A stretch of 64,000 bases of DNA from Pseudomonas sp. B21-015 (lineage in GTDB: Bacteria > Pseudomonadota > Gammaproteobacteria > Pseudomonadales > Pseudomonadaceae): assembly GCF_024749285.1 (NCBI RefSeq), contig NZ_CP087196.1, positions 3,782,001 to 3,846,000 of the forward strand, given 5' to 3'. Made by a program: the position numbers and the translations under genes. Within the stretch, counting starts at the first letter, position 1. Each line of letters opens with the position of its first letter. Below the pieces are notes generated by a model that did no database searches, was not told the DNA's origin, and saw nothing but the letters and a program-made list of their open reading frames with translations. This document shows positions 18,323 through 26,352 of this stretch, piece after piece.

Positions 18323-19111
18323 TCAAGCGTCTGCCTGTACCACCTCGATCCCCAGTTTCTGGTAATCCTCGACGTTACCCGAGGCCACATGACGTTCGGT
18401 GATCAGCGTATGCACCCGGTTGCAAGGCGCCACCACGAAGGGTTCCACCGCCCCCAGTTTGTCTGCGGTGGTGACGGCAATCACGTGGGAGGCACTGGCG
18501 AGCATCGCCTGCTTCACCGGCACCTCATCGAAATGCAGCGAGCTGAGGCCGACTTCCGGATGAATGGCGCAAACGCCGGTGAACACCAGGTCGGCCTTGA
18601 TGCCCTCGATCAGCCGCAGGGCTTCATGCCCGCTGGAAGACATGGTTGCGGGGTTGAGCTGACCACCGGCGACGATCACCGTGATGCCTTTGTATTCAGC
18701 CAGGGTGATCGCGATCATTGGCGAGGCGGTGATGGCCGTGATGACAATGTCGCAGGGCAGCGAGCGCGCGATCTGCAGCGTGGTGCTTCCGGAATCGAAA
18801 ATCACGATCTGGCCATCCTTGACCCGGCGTGCGGCCAGTTGGGCCAGGCGGGTTTTCACCTCATCGGTTTCGCTGACCCGGGTGAAGTAATCCTTGCCCG
18901 TGTCCTTGGGCCGCGGCAGCGCCCCGCCGTGCACCCGCTGCACCAGCCCGGCGCTGGCCAGCTCCGATAGGTCCCGGCGAATGGTGTCTTCGGACACGGC
19001 GAAATGCTGGCTCAGCTCGCCGGCCATGACCTTGCCGTCGCGTTCGAGGATCAGGAGGATTTTCTGGCGGCGCAGCTGGGGGAGTTCGGCTGAGGGATGC
19101 TCGGCTTGCAT
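18323..19111 (-). CDS. DeoR-family transcriptional regulator
   Basis: A 262-residue regulator. The N-terminal winged helix shows RRQKILLILERDGKVMAGEL and the DeoR signature FAVSEDTIRRDLSELASAGL followed by VQRVHGGALP. The C-terminal sugar-phosphate-sensing domain carries DSGSTTLQIARSLPCD and VVAGGQLNPATMSSSGHEAL. Known members repress sugar catabolic genes and respond to phosphosugars. No intact target lies next to it; an MFS transporter remnant 800 bases away may be what is left of a regulon. Confidence 0.88.
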   Translation of the reverse strand: MQAEHPSAELPQLRRQKILLILERDGKVMAGELSQHFAVSEDTIRRDLSELASAGLVQRVHGGALPRPKDTGKDYFTRVSETDEVKTRLAQLAARRVKDGQIVIFDSGSTTLQIARSLPCDIVITAITASPMIAITLAEYKGITVIVAGGQLNPATMSSSGHEALRLIEGIKADLVFTGVCAIHPEVGLSSLHFDEVPVKQAMLASASHVIAVTTADKLGAVEPFVVAPCNRVHTLITERHVASGNVEDYQKLGIEVVQADA

Positions 19112-19222
19112 GGTTATGCCTGTTTTTACGTGTTTGTGCGAGATTAGCCAAAGCACTGGCTAAACACAATCGCCGAGGGCGTTGCCAGCCAGTAAAGCCA
19201 ATTTCAGCCGTAACGCCCTCTT

Positions 19223-19356
19223 TGTAGCAGCTGCCAAAGGCTGCGTCCGGCTGCGAAGCAGGCGTGAATCCGGCTCATGCGGTCTGCCTGATATACCGCT
19301 ATTTATGATTTTACGACTGCTTCGCAGCCGAACGCAGGCTTCGCCAGCTGCTACGG
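19223..19356. repeat. REP-like palindrome pair
   Basis: TGTAGCAGCTGCCAAAGGCT with CTGCGAAGCAG, and an inverted partner CTTCGCAGCCGAACGCAGGC with CAGCTGCTAC, face each other. This is the GTAGCAGCTG class of Pseudomonas repeats. Confidence 0.7.
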
Positions 19357-19408
19357 GTGCGGTGTGATGGCGCTGATAACCCGCTTGTTATCTGCCCCCG
19401 CGAACACG

Positions 19409-19433
19409 AAAAAGCCCGCACAAGGCGGGCTTT
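19409..19433 (-). terminator. Bidirectional-type terminator, stronger on the minus strand
   Basis: AAAGCCCGC and GCGGGCTTT form a 9-bp stem with a short loop. On the minus strand it is followed by T5, so a minus-strand transcript arriving from 19434-19660 would end here. Confidence 0.6.
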
Positions 19434-19660
19434 GAAAATCGAGTAGGTGGCCAGTGCTGGTCTCTGGCTTACAAGGTTTATCGGGCCTCTCACAGAACAG
19501 GATTTTTAGCTTTAGGCTGTTCTGCCTCACACGGCATAAGGGCTGGATCTCAGCGCGGAGATCTTTCTAACCGTGTACCCTTGGGAGCGCGCCCCACGCT
19601 TCCTCGCTATCCCTTTGCGCATCAGTCTGCGTCTTCACCTACATGTTCAGAATAGCAAAT
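19434..19660. ncRNA. Candidate structured noncoding RNA, strand uncertain
   Basis: This 230-bp gene-free stretch lies between two rho-independent terminators and is dense in stems: CAGAACAG with CTGTTCTG (8 bp, loop 16), ACACGG with CCGTGT enclosing GATCTC with GAGATC, and GGGAGCG with CGCTTCC. No reading frame in it has family support. I could not match it to a known RNA family. The left terminator suits a minus-strand transcript, the right one a plus-strand transcript. Confidence 0.35.
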
Positions 19661-19666
19661 CGTTCG

Positions 19667-19686
19667 AAGCCCGGGCCGGGCTTTTT
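19667..19686 (+). terminator. Rho-independent terminator
   Basis: AAGCCCG-GGC-CGGGCTT hairpin followed by a T run on the plus strand, closing the structured noncoding stretch. Confidence 0.55.
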
Positions 19687-19920
19687 AGACCGATTCTTTT
19701 CAAGGGGAATGATGGGAGAATGGAAAAATACTAACGCCGCGCTGACGAAGTACAGACGGCGCGATTCACACCGAATTCACAATGAACGCCCGCAACCATC
19801 GATGCGCCGGATCGCGATGGCAGCGCTCCGGCAGCATTGCCACCAGATCGCGTCCCCGGTGCTGCCGAGCGCAGCCCGGCCAAGGCGATCGCCCCGAAAA
19901 AAGCATCAGCGGGGCGCCAC

Positions 19921-20206
19921 CCAGACGCTTCGGGTGATCTACGTGACCATGGTCTACGGCCCGATCGCCGCCTGGCTGGTGGAACTCTTCCCGGCGCGCA
20001 TCCGCTACACCTCGATGTCGCTGCCCTACCACATCGGCAATGGCTGGTTCGGCGGCTTCCTGCCCACGGTGGCGTTCGCCATGGTCGCGGCCACGGGTGA
20101 TATCTATTACGGGCTGTGGTACCCCATCGTCATCGCCGTGATGACGGCCATTCTCGGCACCTTCTTCCTGCCGGAAACCAACGATCGGGAGATTCATCAC
20201 GCATAA
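19921..20206 (+). pseudogene. C-terminal remnant of an MFS (metabolite:H+ symporter type) transporter
   Basis: About 90 residues survive: RVIYVTMVYGPIAAWLVELF, PARIRYTSMSLPYHIGNGWF, GGFLPTVAFAMVAATGDIYY and a tail ending FFLPETNDREIHHA. This is the last two or three helices of an MHS-subfamily MFS protein such as ShiA or ProP relatives. Upstream sequence in all frames is unrelated, so the gene has lost its first 350 or so residues. Confidence 0.75.
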
Positions 20207-20342
20207 GGTGGGCCTACCCTCTCCTGCCAGGGAGAGGGCAATCCTCCACGGTTCAAAGCGGCCAGTCGTGATCTCGGAAAAAATCGGGGCGATTCATGTT
20301 TCCTCGACTAGGGTTGTCAAGGTCCTCCCATGGAAGAAAATT

Positions 20343-20819
20343 GTGAAAAGGATGCCTGCTGCCGCCATCGCATTGACCGTGTTATTCGCGCTGTCCAATA
20401 CCGTGTCTGCTGAAACACCCGCGCTTGATGAGGCCCGCACACTCATTGCCAAGGCACATATAGGCGGTAACCTCTCCACCCTTGCACTGTCGGCCGCGCA
20501 GAGAACAGTCACCTACGTGACGATCGCTTCAAAGCTGGGAAGCACAAAGGCACGCAATGCCGTGTCCGACGAAATCAATGCATTGCTGCCCAAGTATCAG
20601 CCTGAATGGGACGAGAACCTTGCGCGGGCCTATGAGAAGTCATTCTCTCGAACAGAGTTGGCATCACTCGCCGCTGAAGGCCACGCTTCAAAATACGCGA
20701 GCAAAGTGAAAGAACAGCAATCGGAAATTGGTGCAGTGATGCAGTCGACCTCCGAACCCATTCTGATTGCTCTTGTCACCGAGGCGCTTAAGGCGACCCT
20801 GGCCAAACACACCCCGTAG
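20343..20819 (+). CDS. Exported DUF2059-like protein
   Basis: A 158-residue protein. I prefer the GTG at 20343 (VKRMPAAAIALTVLFALSNT then VSAE) because GGAAG lies at the right distance and it supplies the positive signal-peptide start; ATG at 20352 is the alternative. The mature part is helical: DEINALLPKYQPEWDENLAR, SFSRTELASLAAEGHASKYA. This resembles the DUF2059 pattern, but the match is weak. Function is unknown. Confidence 0.6.
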   Translation: MKRMPAAAIALTVLFALSNTVSAETPALDEARTLIAKAHIGGNLSTLALSAAQRTVTYVTIASKLGSTKARNAVSDEINALLPKYQPEWDENLARAYEKSFSRTELASLAAEGHASKYASKVKEQQSEIGAVMQSTSEPILIALVTEALKATLAKHTP

Positions 20820-20838
20820 CATTGGCAGCGATGGCGGC

Positions 20839-20867
20839 GTAGGAGCTGCCGAAGGCTGCGATCTTTT
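20839..20867. repeat. REP-like half element
   Basis: GTAGGAGCTGCCGAAGGCTG is the GTAGGAGC-class Pseudomonas repeat; related copies are at 32632 and 61027. Confidence 0.5.
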
Positions 20868-20906
20868 GATCCTGACGTCGGCAAATCCCGGAGTGATCGG
20901 CACCCG

Positions 20907-21329
20907 CTACGAACGCAACACCCCCATCGCCCGCCGATACTTCTCAACGCGCTCCAGATCCTCCCAGGACGGTTGGGCAATCCGCGACAAGTCGCTGTTC
21001 TCTTCCAGATCCGCCAGCTTCACCATCCGCCCGATCGGGTTCTGCGCCGCGCGCTCAACGAACGCTTCGTAGGACTCGCCCGGCACCTTGGTCACCGACG
21101 CAATCGCCGTCAGCACCGCTTCGCTGAAGCCTTCCTTGCGCAGATCGTCGAGGCTGATGCCGCAGTCCTCGACTACATCATGCAACACCGCGACGATGCG
21201 CTCTTCCAGCGTGTTCACCCGCAGCATGACCTTCAGCGGATGCAGGATGTAAGGCGCGCCGCCCTTGTCCACCTGTCCCTCATGCGCTGCGGCGGCGATG
21301 GCAATGGCGCGTTCCAGTGTCTGGCTCAT
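20907..21329 (-). CDS. HD-domain phosphohydrolase (RelA/SpoT hydrolase-like)
   Basis: A 140-residue single-domain HD protein: AIAIAAAAHEGQVDKGGAPY, ILHPLKVMLRVNTLEERIVA, AVLHDVVEDCGISLDDLRKE and a third motif MVKLADLEENSD. These are the HD_4 motifs of small alarmone or nucleotide pyrophosphohydrolases (Mesh1-like). It is probably a cytoplasmic Mn-dependent hydrolase of (p)ppGpp or a related nucleotide; the substrate is not deducible. It follows the hypothetical gene at 21345 by 15 bases, suggesting an operon. Confidence 0.85.
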   Translation of the reverse strand: MSQTLERAIAIAAAAHEGQVDKGGAPYILHPLKVMLRVNTLEERIVAVLHDVVEDCGISLDDLRKEGFSEAVLTAIASVTKVPGESYEAFVERAAQNPIGRMVKLADLEENSDLSRIAQPSWEDLERVEKYRRAMGVLRS

Positions 21330-21344
21330 GGGATTCTCCTCGGG

Positions 21345-21734
21345 TTAAACGCCGTAACGGCCAGTGAAATGAATGTTGCGTTTGAACCATCCGGCAATCG
21401 CCTTCCACCGCCCCACAGACTTGGCACCCTCGACGTGGCGTTCGAGAATCATCGACACCACCATCGCCTGATCGACACCCGGATGACCATCCACCAACTC
21501 AGCGACCCAACCACAACCGGACTTCTGCAAATGCAGACGCCACTCACCCGGCCAGGCCTCAAGCTCCGACGCCGCCAACCACGCTGCCCCACCCTGCTCG
21601 CAATGGCCGCCACCGATGGACTGTTCGAAACAAAAAGGCGTGTCCGGCCGGGAAAGGTCGATGTGGAAGAGGTAGATGTCCTGGATTTTGTGCTGCGGCG
21701 TGGGGGCGTTGTTGCGGCTGCCGATTTCGATCAT
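21345..21734 (-). CDS. Hypothetical protein upstream of the HD hydrolase
   Basis: A 129-residue soluble protein: IQDIYLFHIDLSRPDTPFCF, GGGHCEQGGAAWLAASELEA, VDQAMVVSMILERHVEGAKS. It has no signal or membrane segment and no family is recognised. It is first gene of a probable two-gene unit with the HD-domain hydrolase. Confidence 0.65.
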   Translation of the reverse strand: MIEIGSRNNAPTPQHKIQDIYLFHIDLSRPDTPFCFEQSIGGGHCEQGGAAWLAASELEAWPGEWRLHLQKSGCGWVAELVDGHPGVDQAMVVSMILERHVEGAKSVGRWKAIAGWFKRNIHFTGRYGV

Positions 21735-21896
21735 GGGCGTGTTCCATCCTTGGTTTCTCGTTGGCTTTCAGTCTACGACGGCGGCGACGCTGAACGGAAG
21801 CAAGCATCCTCACCCGCGAAAATCCCGCGCCTGATCATTCGACGAAGGCTCGGCCAGGATTTTGAAGTCTGCAAAATATGTAGGAAACAACCGTTT

Positions 21897-21939
21897 GTGG
21901 CGAGGGAGCTTGCTCCCGCTGGGCTGCGAAGCAGCCCCA
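21897..21939. repeat. REP element
   Basis: GTGGCGAGGGAGCTTGCTCC followed by CGCTGGGCTGCGAAGCAGCC: the GGCGAGGGAGC class of Pseudomonas palindromes, also present at 35999-36130. Confidence 0.75.
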
Positions 21940-22105
21940 AACCCTGCTAGCCATTTTCCTCAGACACACCGCAACACCCGGTTTTACTGCGTTTGCGCCA
22001 TAGAACGAGGAAAAGCCACTTTGCGAAATGACCATCCGAGCGTCCTACACCCCGGTTGCGGCCGTCGAATGAAAACTCTGGCAAAATTCGCCCGCGTTTC
22101 ATTTC

Positions 22106-22243
22106 ATGGCGGTTGTGCGTGGGAGACTTTCGAGTCTGCCGGGTTTAGGTCATCTCTCGGTCTGCGAACCCGCGTACAGCTGCCACCCAATTGTTTCGCA
22201 GCGAAAAGGTGGCACCTCTATTTACTTGCTTAGAGAACTACCA
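22106..22243 (+). promoter_or_regulatory. Structured 5' leader, copy A
   Basis: The leader of the small gene at 22244 folds into an outer stem TGTGCG with CGTACA, an inner UUCG-capped hairpin AGACT-TTCG-AGTCT, and a second hairpin GCCACC with GGTGGC enclosing TTTCG-CAG-CGAAA. The leader at 61289-61421 keeps the same architecture with different paired bases, so the fold is conserved by compensatory change. Its role in cis regulation is inferred. Confidence 0.5.
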
Positions 22244-22537
22244 ATGACCACGAACAACCCGCTCCGCCGCTACACCCCCATGTCCCACTTCGCCACCGAC
22301 CACCCCGTCCTCCTCATCGACGCCGACGCCCCACTGCGCGAACTTCACAGCTGCCTCAGCGAACGCCTCAACGCCGTCCTCAAATACCTCAACCTCATGG
22401 CCTGCACCAGCCTCCCTGACTACGCCGAAAACGACATCAACACCGTCACCAACATCGCCCGGATCATGGTGCAGGACGTGAGCGATGTGTTTCAGGTGAT
22501 TGAACAGCGTGGGTTCGATACGCCTAAGGGGCAGTGA
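22244..22537 (+). CDS. Small Pseudomonas-type conserved protein
   Basis: A 97-residue protein starting MTTNNPLRRYTPMSHFATDH at the ATG at 22244. The central segment DAPLRELHSCLSERLNAVLK and the C-terminal NTVTNIARIMVQDVSDVFQV are helical. It resembles short Pseudomonas-only families of the DUF6124/DUF3077 kind, and its leader matches that of the DUF6124 gene at 61422. Its last 42 codons are duplicated at 26207. Function unknown. Confidence 0.7.
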   Translation: MTTNNPLRRYTPMSHFATDHPVLLIDADAPLRELHSCLSERLNAVLKYLNLMACTSLPDYAENDINTVTNIARIMVQDVSDVFQVIEQRGFDTPKGQ

Positions 22538-22551
22538 CCAGATTCGAGTCG

Positions 22552-22580
22552 TAAAAAAACCCGCATTGCTGCGGGTTTTT
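22552..22580. terminator. Bidirectional rho-independent terminator
   Basis: AAAAAACCCGC-ATTGCT-GCGGGTTTTT lies between the convergent small gene and immunity gene and can terminate both. Confidence 0.8.
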
Positions 22581-22584
22581 CAGC

Positions 22585-23007
22585 CTATGGCTTCGCTAGA
22601 TCCCCCTTGCACTGATCCAAGCGGTCTTCATCTGTCTCGACTCCTTTCTCGGTGTCGATGTTCCCGTTCAAGTCGAGATAGATGTCGGTGTTCGGCCATT
22701 TTGGCGTGATGCTCACACAATGATGGCGCCCCTTGTCGCCCCACCAATCCAACTGCATGAAAAAGTCTTCGTCTGGAAATATAAAGCCGTTATCCGACGT
22801 ACCACCTCCGGGCTGCATCCGTCCCTTGTATATCCGATGTTGCACGTTCCAGATGTACTTGAGTTCTTCCTTGCCGTTTTCGGCGTAATGAACCGTTACT
22901 GTCGGCTCAAGAATGGTCTGTCCTACAAAGAACAATATTGGGAGCAACGGAATGCACAACAACCACGCACATCCAGATCGTCCTTTATTCACATACGTGG
23001 TCGTCAA
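22585..23007 (-). CDS. Putative immunity protein for the PAAR-Ntox44 effector
   Basis: A 140-residue protein with one N-terminal membrane helix (CAWLLCIPLLPILFFVGQTI) and a polar domain of about 110 residues presumably in the periplasm (FMQLDWWGDKGRHHCVSITP, DIYLDLNGNIDTEKGVETDE). It begins within the last bases of the effector gene: a TTG at 23007 has a GGAGAAGG site, and a GTG at 22992 is the alternative. Known logic: immunity genes follow T6SS effector genes directly and act where the toxin acts. Family not recognised; assignment rests on position and topology. Confidence 0.65.
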   Translation of the reverse strand: MTTTYVNKGRSGCAWLLCIPLLPILFFVGQTILEPTVTVHYAENGKEELKYIWNVQHRIYKGRMQPGGGTSDNGFIFPDEDFFMQLDWWGDKGRHHCVSITPKWPNTDIYLDLNGNIDTEKGVETDEDRLDQCKGDLAKP

Positions 23008-24139
23008 TCCCTTCTCCCCAGTTTTCTGGTGCTATTGCCAATACTTCATCCATGATCATCTTCGCTGTTACCCCACCGTTGGGGTGCTCGTTGGCCAGCT
23101 TCACGCCGATACTGATAGATACCCTATCAGCAACGTCGTCCCATGATCGTAACTCTGTCCATGGACTGGCTGTTGCGTGGGGACCGGGCAGTTTCCAATC
23201 CTCTCGGGGCTTTTTTATCCACTCCTCGCCCTTCCTCAGGGTATCCGAGACGACTTGCTCAGCCCCGGCGCCGTCCAGCAACACGCTTTCAGATAGTCCG
23301 CCGATGATTCCGACATATCCATAATGGATATTCGACCAGATATCGTAGAAGTACATGTACTTCCCTTGCTTGTGCCAGAAGGTGCCAAATAGCGCTTTCA
23401 GCTTGGGCTTGTGATCCCACTCTTGATTCTGACCCACTTTCTTAGTCCAGATAGCTGCTGCTGCGGCTTTCTGCGCCTTTGCGATGCTGCCGTAATTCGG
23501 TGGTCCGCCCAGACGGGCAAGCAATGGCAGTTCCGCAAACTGCTTTGCCGCCACGTCGGGATCGTAGTCAATGAGCCTTTTCATCTCTAACACGGCCGGG
23601 TCATGAATGTTGCGATTCATTTCATCAGCGATATAGCTGGCCAGCTCTTCCATTTGGTCGGGATGATTGCAAACGACAGGCTCCGGTTTCTCGGCTTCCT
23701 GTTTTTTGGGTGCAGCATTCGGGTCCACAAGAGCATTGGCAGCAGTGGCCTTCTCTGTCAGCTTCGAATCAGCCAGCAGGGTAGCCATGCGTTCATCATC
23801 AACTGTGCCATCAGGACGGATTGCTCCCAGAACAGCGAAGTTGATGATCGACGCACCGGGATCGGTTCCCATAATAAACCCACCACCAACATCACCTGAC
23901 CCGGTGATGATTGTTCCGCCATGACTGGTGGGGCTGCCCAAGTGAGCCATGGGCCGCCCGTTCACTTGAATGGAAGGAAAACCGGTGGTGATAACGGCAC
24001 CACAACCACAGGTATCGCCTACACGAGCTGAGCCCATGAAGTTGATATTCGTGTCAGCGCTGGCTGAGGCAATAGGGGTAATACCGTGACCTGGCATTGG
24101 GCAGACGTGCTTGTCACCCAGCCGTGCAGAAGAAATCAT
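22985..24139 (-). CDS. Type VI effector: PAAR domain plus Ntox44 toxin domain
   Basis: A 384-residue protein. Residues 1-90 are a PAAR spike-tip domain (MISSARLGDKHVCPMPGHGI, GDTCGCGAVITTGFPSIQVN, GRPMAHLGSPTSHGGTIITG). After a linker, residues from about 165 match the bacterial toxin 44 domain: NQEWDHKPKLKALFG, YFYDIWSNIHYGYVGIIGGL. The ATG at 24139 follows AAGGAAG. PAAR proteins cap the VgrG needle and deliver the fused toxin into rival cells. No T6SS structural or vgrG gene is in the window, so this is an orphan effector island. Toxin 44 is thought to act in the envelope, fitting the membrane-anchored immunity partner. Confidence 0.85.
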   Translation of the reverse strand: MISSARLGDKHVCPMPGHGITPIASASADTNINFMGSARVGDTCGCGAVITTGFPSIQVNGRPMAHLGSPTSHGGTIITGSGDVGGGFIMGTDPGASIINFAVLGAIRPDGTVDDERMATLLADSKLTEKATAANALVDPNAAPKKQEAEKPEPVVCNHPDQMEELASYIADEMNRNIHDPAVLEMKRLIDYDPDVAAKQFAELPLLARLGGPPNYGSIAKAQKAAAAAIWTKKVGQNQEWDHKPKLKALFGTFWHKQGKYMYFYDIWSNIHYGYVGIIGGLSESVLLDGAGAEQVVSDTLRKGEEWIKKPREDWKLPGPHATASPWTELRSWDDVADRVSISIGVKLANEHPNGGVTAKMIMDEVLAIAPENWGEGIDDHVCE

Positions 24140-24620
24140 GCAGCTTCCTTGTTCGTCCTTGGGAAATCCCGGCCTGAGGCAGGGGCAGAATGACGTTACT
24201 GAGGAAATTGATCGCCGGATGTAGGACACGTCCTGAAATCCATGCTCCGTTTCCCCGCTCCATGTCATTGCTGGGGCGCGAAGGACAACTGCTCTGACAT
24301 AAGGTTATGAAGGGTAGCCGTTCGCCTATGGGGAGTTCGCCTGCTCTGCAGCTTTTCACTAATCCCTCAGAATGACTACTTTCAATCGATCACAGCCAAA
24401 CGGTCTAAGCTCATCCGTTCGGGACCTTATCTCGCTTCAGACGGCCCGCTATTTGGGGCGAGTCAGCTTGCTGGTGGATGGAGCATTTCGACTATGCGCG
24501 TCTCGTTTCATGGTCAACTCTCGCCGCATCTCCCTCGCGTACGCTTGGAGACACCATCATGATCCGCATCCTGCTGACCACTCTTATGCTGCAGCCCTAA
24601 GCACCCCGGCACACGCTGAA

Positions 24621-25466
24621 ATGACTCCCTTCCCTGCCTCCTTCCGCACTCAGAACATCCCACTAGAAGACGTCACCCTCCACGTCCGCATCGGCGGCAA
24701 AGGCCCAGCCGTGGTACTGCCACATGGATTCGGCGACACCGGCGATATGTGGGCGCCGCTGGCCGCCGATCTGGCCCGGGATCACACAGTCGTGGTGCCA
24801 GACCTGCGCGGCATGGGCTTGTCGTCGATCCCGGACAGCGGCTACGACAAGAAGACCCAAGCCGCCGACATCCGTGCGGTATTGGCAGCACTGGGCATCG
24901 AACACTCGGTGGTCATCGGCCATGACATCGGCACCATGGTCGCCTATGCCTATGCCGCGCGTTATCCGCAACTCACCGTTCGCCTGGTGGTGATGAATGC
25001 GCCCGTGCCGGGCATCCCGCCCTGGAACGACATAGTCCGCTCACCGATGCTTTGGCACTTCGACTTTGGCGGCCCGGATGCTGAGCGCTTGGTCGCCGGT
25101 CGTGAGCGCATTTACCTGGACCGGTTCTGGAACGAGTTCGCGGGCGACCCCAGCAAGGTGGATGAAGAAACCCGCCAGCATTACGCCGCGCTCTACGCCC
25201 GCCCCGGCGCCATGCGCGCAGCCTTCGCCCAGTTCCGCAGCATTCGTCAGGATGAAGCGGACAACAAGGCTTCGATGGCGACTCGGCTGACGATGCCGGT
25301 GCTGGCCGTCAGCGGTGAAAAATCCTTTGGGAGCAATGAAGCGATCGTAATGCGCAATGCGGCGGACAAGGTCACGGAAGTGGTGATTCCGGGGGCAGGA
25401 CATTGGCTGATGGAAGAAGCGCCAATGCAGACTGTTCGAGCGATTCGTGATTTCATCACGCAGTAA
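24621..25466 (+). CDS. Alpha/beta hydrolase, epoxide hydrolase / dehalogenase type, with damaged signal peptide
   Basis: A 281-residue hydrolase core: oxyanion loop LPHGFGDTGDMWAPLA, nucleophile elbow IGHDIGTMVAYAYAARYP with Asp as nucleophile, and the distal catalytic His in GAGHWLMEE. An Asp nucleophile points to epoxide hydrolase or haloalkane/fluoroacetate dehalogenase relatives. An upstream ATG at 24559 encodes MIRILLTTLML, the start of a signal peptide, but one missing base near 24590 throws it out of frame with the following STPAHAEMTPFPAS. As read here, translation could start at 24621 and give a cytoplasmic enzyme. A sequencing error is possible. Confidence 0.75.
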   Translation: MTPFPASFRTQNIPLEDVTLHVRIGGKGPAVVLPHGFGDTGDMWAPLAADLARDHTVVVPDLRGMGLSSIPDSGYDKKTQAADIRAVLAALGIEHSVVIGHDIGTMVAYAYAARYPQLTVRLVVMNAPVPGIPPWNDIVRSPMLWHFDFGGPDAERLVAGRERIYLDRFWNEFAGDPSKVDEETRQHYAALYARPGAMRAAFAQFRSIRQDEADNKASMATRLTMPVLAVSGEKSFGSNEAIVMRNAADKVTEVVIPGAGHWLMEEAPMQTVRAIRDFITQ

Positions 25467-25543
25467 CGGAGGGGCATTGGCTTCTGGACTTCATGCCAAC
25501 AAATCCCTAGCTTAACTTGCTCCGAATACCCGCAGAGACGGAT

Positions 25544-26116
25544 ATGCAACAACCCATTCGAAAACTAACGCTAGCGAATATCGATGCCATAACGGAGGTT
25601 TTTTATCGTGATTTGGCCGTTATCGGACAATCGATTGCAGGAAAAACCGGCTTGCCCTTAATGCTTTCAATGAAACGCGATCGCCTGGGTCATGGGCCTT
25701 ACCCCGGCGTATCGTTATTCGAGGCCGCCAACCGGATCATGTCCGATCTTGTGATTCTTCACGGTGTTGCAGCCCTGCTTAAGGACAAGCACTTTCCCTT
25801 CGACGAGTACACCGTCGAGTTTGGAAACGAAAACCACAACGACTTTGATATCTATGCAAGTTCGACGGGCGTGAGCCTGGCGGGAGAAGCTTTCAACGTT
25901 GCACCATCCTTCTTCCAAAATAAAAAAAGCTCGGCTCTGAATAAGTTGCGCTCCAAAGCTCCCGACGTAACCTATCGAGTCGTCATGTTCAATGCCGAGG
26001 CGGTACGAAAGGGTTACGCCGGGCGCGGCAAGGATGGCATTTATCATGTCGTCGTCGATATCACATCAGGGGCCGTCGCCGTTTCTCCAAAACCCACTTG
26101 GAACGTTTTGGTGTAA
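25544..26116 (+). CDS. Unknown accessory protein
   Basis: A 190-residue soluble protein beginning MQQPIRKLTLANIDAITEVF. Notable segments are AGKTGLPLMLSMKRDRLGHG, FGNENHNDFDIYASSTG and the C-terminal GKDGIYHVVVDITSGAVAVS. I recognise no family. A decayed copy of its last 28 codons with the following hairpin is found at 32373, which suggests a multicopy cassette. It sits in the effector segment bounded by direct repeats, so a toxin or immunity-related role is conceivable but not shown. Confidence 0.6.
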   Translation: MQQPIRKLTLANIDAITEVFYRDLAVIGQSIAGKTGLPLMLSMKRDRLGHGPYPGVSLFEAANRIMSDLVILHGVAALLKDKHFPFDEYTVEFGNENHNDFDIYASSTGVSLAGEAFNVAPSFFQNKKSSALNKLRSKAPDVTYRVVMFNAEAVRKGYAGRGKDGIYHVVVDITSGAVAVSPKPTWNVLV

Positions 26117-26152
26117 AGATGACGGGGCTATTTTCCAGCTACATAAGCCCGT
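26113..26152. repeat. Hairpin of the ATGAC..CTATTTTC family, copy 1
   Basis: AAAGATGACGGGGCTATTTT followed by AAGCCCGTC forms an imperfect hairpin at the stop codon of the unknown gene. Related hairpins are at 31142 and 32449. The 26117-26437 interval holds only this, the small-gene remnant and the perfect inverted repeat at 26353. Confidence 0.45.
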
Positions 26153-26206
26153 CCATTTCTGCTCAGGAGCGGAGCCTTTCGAGGCGGTTCCAGCTGTAAT
26201 TCGTTA

Positions 26207-26332
26207 TGCACCAGCCTCCCTGACTACGCCGAAAACGATATCAACACCGTCACCAACATCGCCCGGATCCTGGAGCAGGACGTGAGCGATGTGTTTCAGG
26301 TGATTGAACAGCGCGGGTTCGATACGCCGTAA
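26207..26332 (+). pseudogene. 3'-end duplicate of the small gene at 22244
   Basis: About 126 bases are nearly identical to 22403-22529 and encode the same ending (SLPDYAENDINTVTNIARIL then QDVSDVFQVIEQRGFDTP). There is no start region or leader. The two copies are direct repeats bounding the effector, immunity, hydrolase and unknown genes. Confidence 0.8.
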
Positions 26333-26352
26333 GCGTCTGCCCGACCAGCATC

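Noticed and set aside
19434..19660. RsmY/RsmZ-type or 6S RNA identity for the structured region
   Set aside because: The GGA motifs are not arranged in repeated loops as in Rsm RNAs, and the central bubble of 6S RNA is not recognisable.
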